This document shows, piece after piece, positions 61,536 to 64,000 of a stretch of DNA of 64,000 nucleotides. Made by a program: the position numbers and the translations under genes. The notes under the pieces are model-generated. The model had not been told where the DNA came from, did not search any database, and saw nothing but the letters and a program-made list of their open reading frames with translations. Positions within the stretch are counted from its first letter, which is position 1, and each line of letters starts with the position of its first letter. Origin of the DNA: Tubiluchus corallicola (taxonomy: Eukaryota > Priapulida > Priapulimorpha > Priapulimorphida > Tubiluchidae); contig JAQGDQ010000130.1 of NCBI GenBank assembly GCA_030141605.1, forward strand, positions 205,974 through 269,973, in the 5' to 3' direction.

Positions 61536-62939
61536 TCGCTCTGTTTACAGCTAATCAAATATGCAGCAATATTTTCCATTCGTAAAAGTCGAAACAGACA
61601 AGCAACAACCAGTAATTCGGCAGCACTTGTTCAAGTCGAGAGCTTGAGGATGAATCAATAGTTGGACTGCTGACGGAGATTCCTGACTGGAATTCTAAGA
61701 AATGCGAACAGATGCGAAAGAAACTCAGGAAAAGCTAGAAAATTACATAGCAAAAAAAACAGTACGGTAATCTTATGAAGACTAACCCATTTGTCTTAAA
61801 TTACAAATATGCTGCTATTACAGAAAATTGTCCTGTCTTTGCTAAATGAAAAGTTTATTTTTCTCTCAGAGGCGGGCACTGAGCATGAAATTGGAAAATT
61901 AGTTTCACAATTTTGTTACTGGCTGTTTTATAAAAAGAAAAACTTATAAATGTTTGATGATAATGCGTAATTAAATTATTAGGATAAAAAATTGTTATAG
62001 AGATTTTTATATTGATTATAACTATATATTATAACTGTATATTTTCTCTTGCCTTTTCTTTATTTTCTCATCAGAATGCTTGTAACTCCTTGTCGGCTTT
62101 ATCTTTATATAATAAGCATTACAATTTTGCGTAAACTGTAGACTATGGATCTGTGTTGTAATTAAAATGACGATTTACTTCGCTAACCAATAAATAAATA
62201 TACTTGTAGGTGTTAAAATACTGCGCCGTCACCTATTTGTTCAGATCCTATGCACACAGTTCCACAAGCTCCGTAGTCCACATAGAAAGCAAAAATATGA
62301 CGGATTCACGCGGGCAGAAAAGCCAATAACAAATGACCCTACAGACGCCACATCTTCTTAACACACAGCATTTCCGGGAAGAAATTTGTCGCGTGGAAAT
62401 TTCCTGTTTTTAGCATGTTATGAGGTTCGTTATTCATATAACTTCCTGCTTCTGCGACTGCATGACAGTATTCCAGTGTCCATTAAGCAACATTACTAAG
62501 CAATCTGCATTTCCTCCAAGCTCTAACGTACATCCATGGCTTCAGGGCAGCTAAATGTAAATGTCGTTCAAATGGATTTTGCTTTGGAACTATTTGTATA
62601 ATGCGGTGAGGAAATAATAAATCAAATATTTCTTTCCCGTTCAGAGAGCCTCAAGAAGGCCAACGGTCACTCAAAGAGTATGGGGTTAAGGTTAAATGCT
62701 GAGCAAATGAATATCTAGGTCCAGAAAAATAGAATTTTTATTTTCCCAATGTTGCAGACGAAACTGCTCCGGTGCAGCTTTCCTGATGGCCATCTATCGA
62801 TTTACTGACCAAGTATGACGTTACTTGATTTCTGTCTCTGAGTAAATCCGTGATCTCTTTCCAAACTGCATTATTGCACAATAACTATGATAGTGGTTGA
62901 AATGATGTTGGCAATGACAATGGTGACATCGTTGATGAA

Positions 62940-63105
62940 AATTGATGATGATGATGATCATGATCATGATCATGATCATGATAATCATGATCGTGATGAA
63001 GATGATCATGATGATGATGATGATGATGATGATGACGACGACGACGATGATGACGGCAGCGGTGGCGGTGGCGGTGGCGATGATGATGATGATGATGATG
63101 AGTCT
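62940..63105 (+). repeat. (GAT)n trinucleotide repeat with palindromic GATCAT block
   Basis: GAT/GAC repeats with an internal block of ATCATGATCATGATC units that is self-complementary, then GGC/GGT units (63057-63079) and GAT again. The poly-Asp frame on the plus strand and the poly-Ile frame on the minus strand follow from the repeat and are not treated as genes. Confidence 0.9.
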
Positions 63106-63542
63106 GTTATAGAGACTTTGGATGCGCATCGCATCGTGTATGTATTCTTCTCAAGACAGATTAATTAATAGATTACCCTGACTGCAAGATTTTCTGTAAT
63201 CAATATTTTGTCAAAGAAACCGCAACACATGAGACGACGGCGGCTTTTGCCCTCTGAGGGGAATACTCCCGGATATAACCAAGTTTTCTACTTCAATTTG
63301 AAGTCAGATTTGATTATTGCCGCTCTAATTTAGCTGATGGTGACTTTAGAGTTTGCTGCTGCTGAGGGATGAACAGAGATGTTATCAAAACAGACAAGTG
63401 GCTGATGCATATGGATGCTGGGAGCGGTATGAAAAAAGTCGTGATTATAAAAAAACTACATTCAACGCATTACATACCAGCTAGTGAAGATACAGAACGC
63501 AATTAAAAACAACGAATAGAACAGCCAAGCGACAAGTCAGCG

Positions 63543-63608
63543 AACTTTGTGTGATTATTGACCGAAGCTAAGCAGTGATGCGCCTGGACAGCAAACGGAT
63601 AGGTTTCG
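63543..63608 (+). repeat. 5S-rRNA-like segment
   Basis: GACCGAAGCTAAGCAGTGAT, GCGCCTGGACAGC and GGATAGGT match in order the 3' half of the 5S rRNA internal promoter (CCGAAGCTAAGCAG..., GGGCCTGGTCAGTAC, GGATGGGT). It is the clearest 5S homology in the window. Flanks do not complete a 5S gene, so it is a SINE head or 5S pseudogene. Confidence 0.55.
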
Positions 63609-64000
63609 CTTTCAGTTAGCTAAAGCGTTTCTGTCGGTTCAGTTTTTCATAAGGCCACAATTATCAACGTAATGAGCAGGCGCAATAACTGTACCAAACA
63701 CGAGCGAGGAAGAAAGAACTTCAGCAAGAGAGTGACAAGTAAAAGTGCAGCAACAACGGGTGTACGAGTTCTAAACGTTGATAAACAATGTCAAATACAC
63801 AAACATTGAAAGTTCACGCTTGTACACATAATGGTTGATGCTTCAATATGCAACAACTTCAAGTTTCAAGTTCAAGATAGTGCAGTCATAGAAAAATGCG
63901 ATTTTGTTTGCGAAATGTAGCTAATAAGCTTACTAGTCAATTATCTGGTAAGCTGCCCGCTTTAAATAATAAAAAATAAAAAGAGTTATCTTTTCAATAA

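Larger units (their letters stand above)
59954..64000. other. 3' flank and intergenic sequence, no convincing gene
   Basis: No exon with family resemblance was found. The segment holds (ATTC)-type simple sequence at 61335-61410, CCCT/CT microsatellites at 61497-61535, GAT trinucleotide repeats at 62940-63105 and a 5S-like SINE head near 63545. Sequence from about 63200 to 63900 is less AT-rich and could be a promoter or UTR of a gene outside the window; this is not shown. Confidence 0.4.

Noticed and set aside
62821-63168. Poly-Asp (plus) and poly-Ile (minus) open frames
   Set aside because: Both come from the GAT trinucleotide repeat; there is no coding context on either side.

Overview
The window is nuclear DNA from an animal: it is AT-rich, intron-dense and full of degraded mobile elements. 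The recognisable genes (SH2D4-, EPS15-, ZCCHC10- and storkhead-box/STOX-like) are metazoan families with GT-AG introns. The mixture of LINE remnants, MITEs and tRNA/5S-derived SINEs, with introns of 0.2-4 kb, would suit an early-branching animal such as a sponge or cnidarian. The sequence alone does not fix the clade.

Layout. (1) 3011-14334, minus: a complete ten-exon SH2D4A/B-like adaptor gene (468 aa in my model). (2) About 14.3-25.9 kb: no gene found, dispersed repeats only. (3) 26153-37688, minus: a complete eight-exon EPS15/EPS15L1-like endocytic adaptor (897 aa) with three EH domains, a coiled coil, eleven DPF motifs and C-terminal ubiquitin-interacting motifs. (4) 38.6-40.3 kb: fragments of two different non-LTR retrotransposons. 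(5) 42396-42908, plus: a single-exon ZCCHC10-like zinc-knuckle gene. (6) 44391-48253, minus and convergent with ZCCHC10: five 3' exons of a storkhead-box (STOX) gene; its 5' exon(s) were not located. (7) 51538-59897, plus: an orphan single-pass membrane protein with a signal peptide, one EGF-like module, one transmembrane helix, an exon present three times by tandem genomic duplication, and a large basic, low-complexity tail ending in three 57-61 aa RG-rich repeats. (8) 60-64 kb: no convincing gene, several microsatellites.

The genes do not form an operon or an obvious pathway. The most interesting locus is the EGF/TM gene. Its duplication breakpoint lies inside an exon and created a new splice donor, which changed the exon's 3' phase so that one, two or three copies can be spliced in frame. 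The locus also carries LINE debris with nested deletions that order the duplication events. All exon models were made by eye from splice signals, phase and family resemblance; no alignment or transcript was available.
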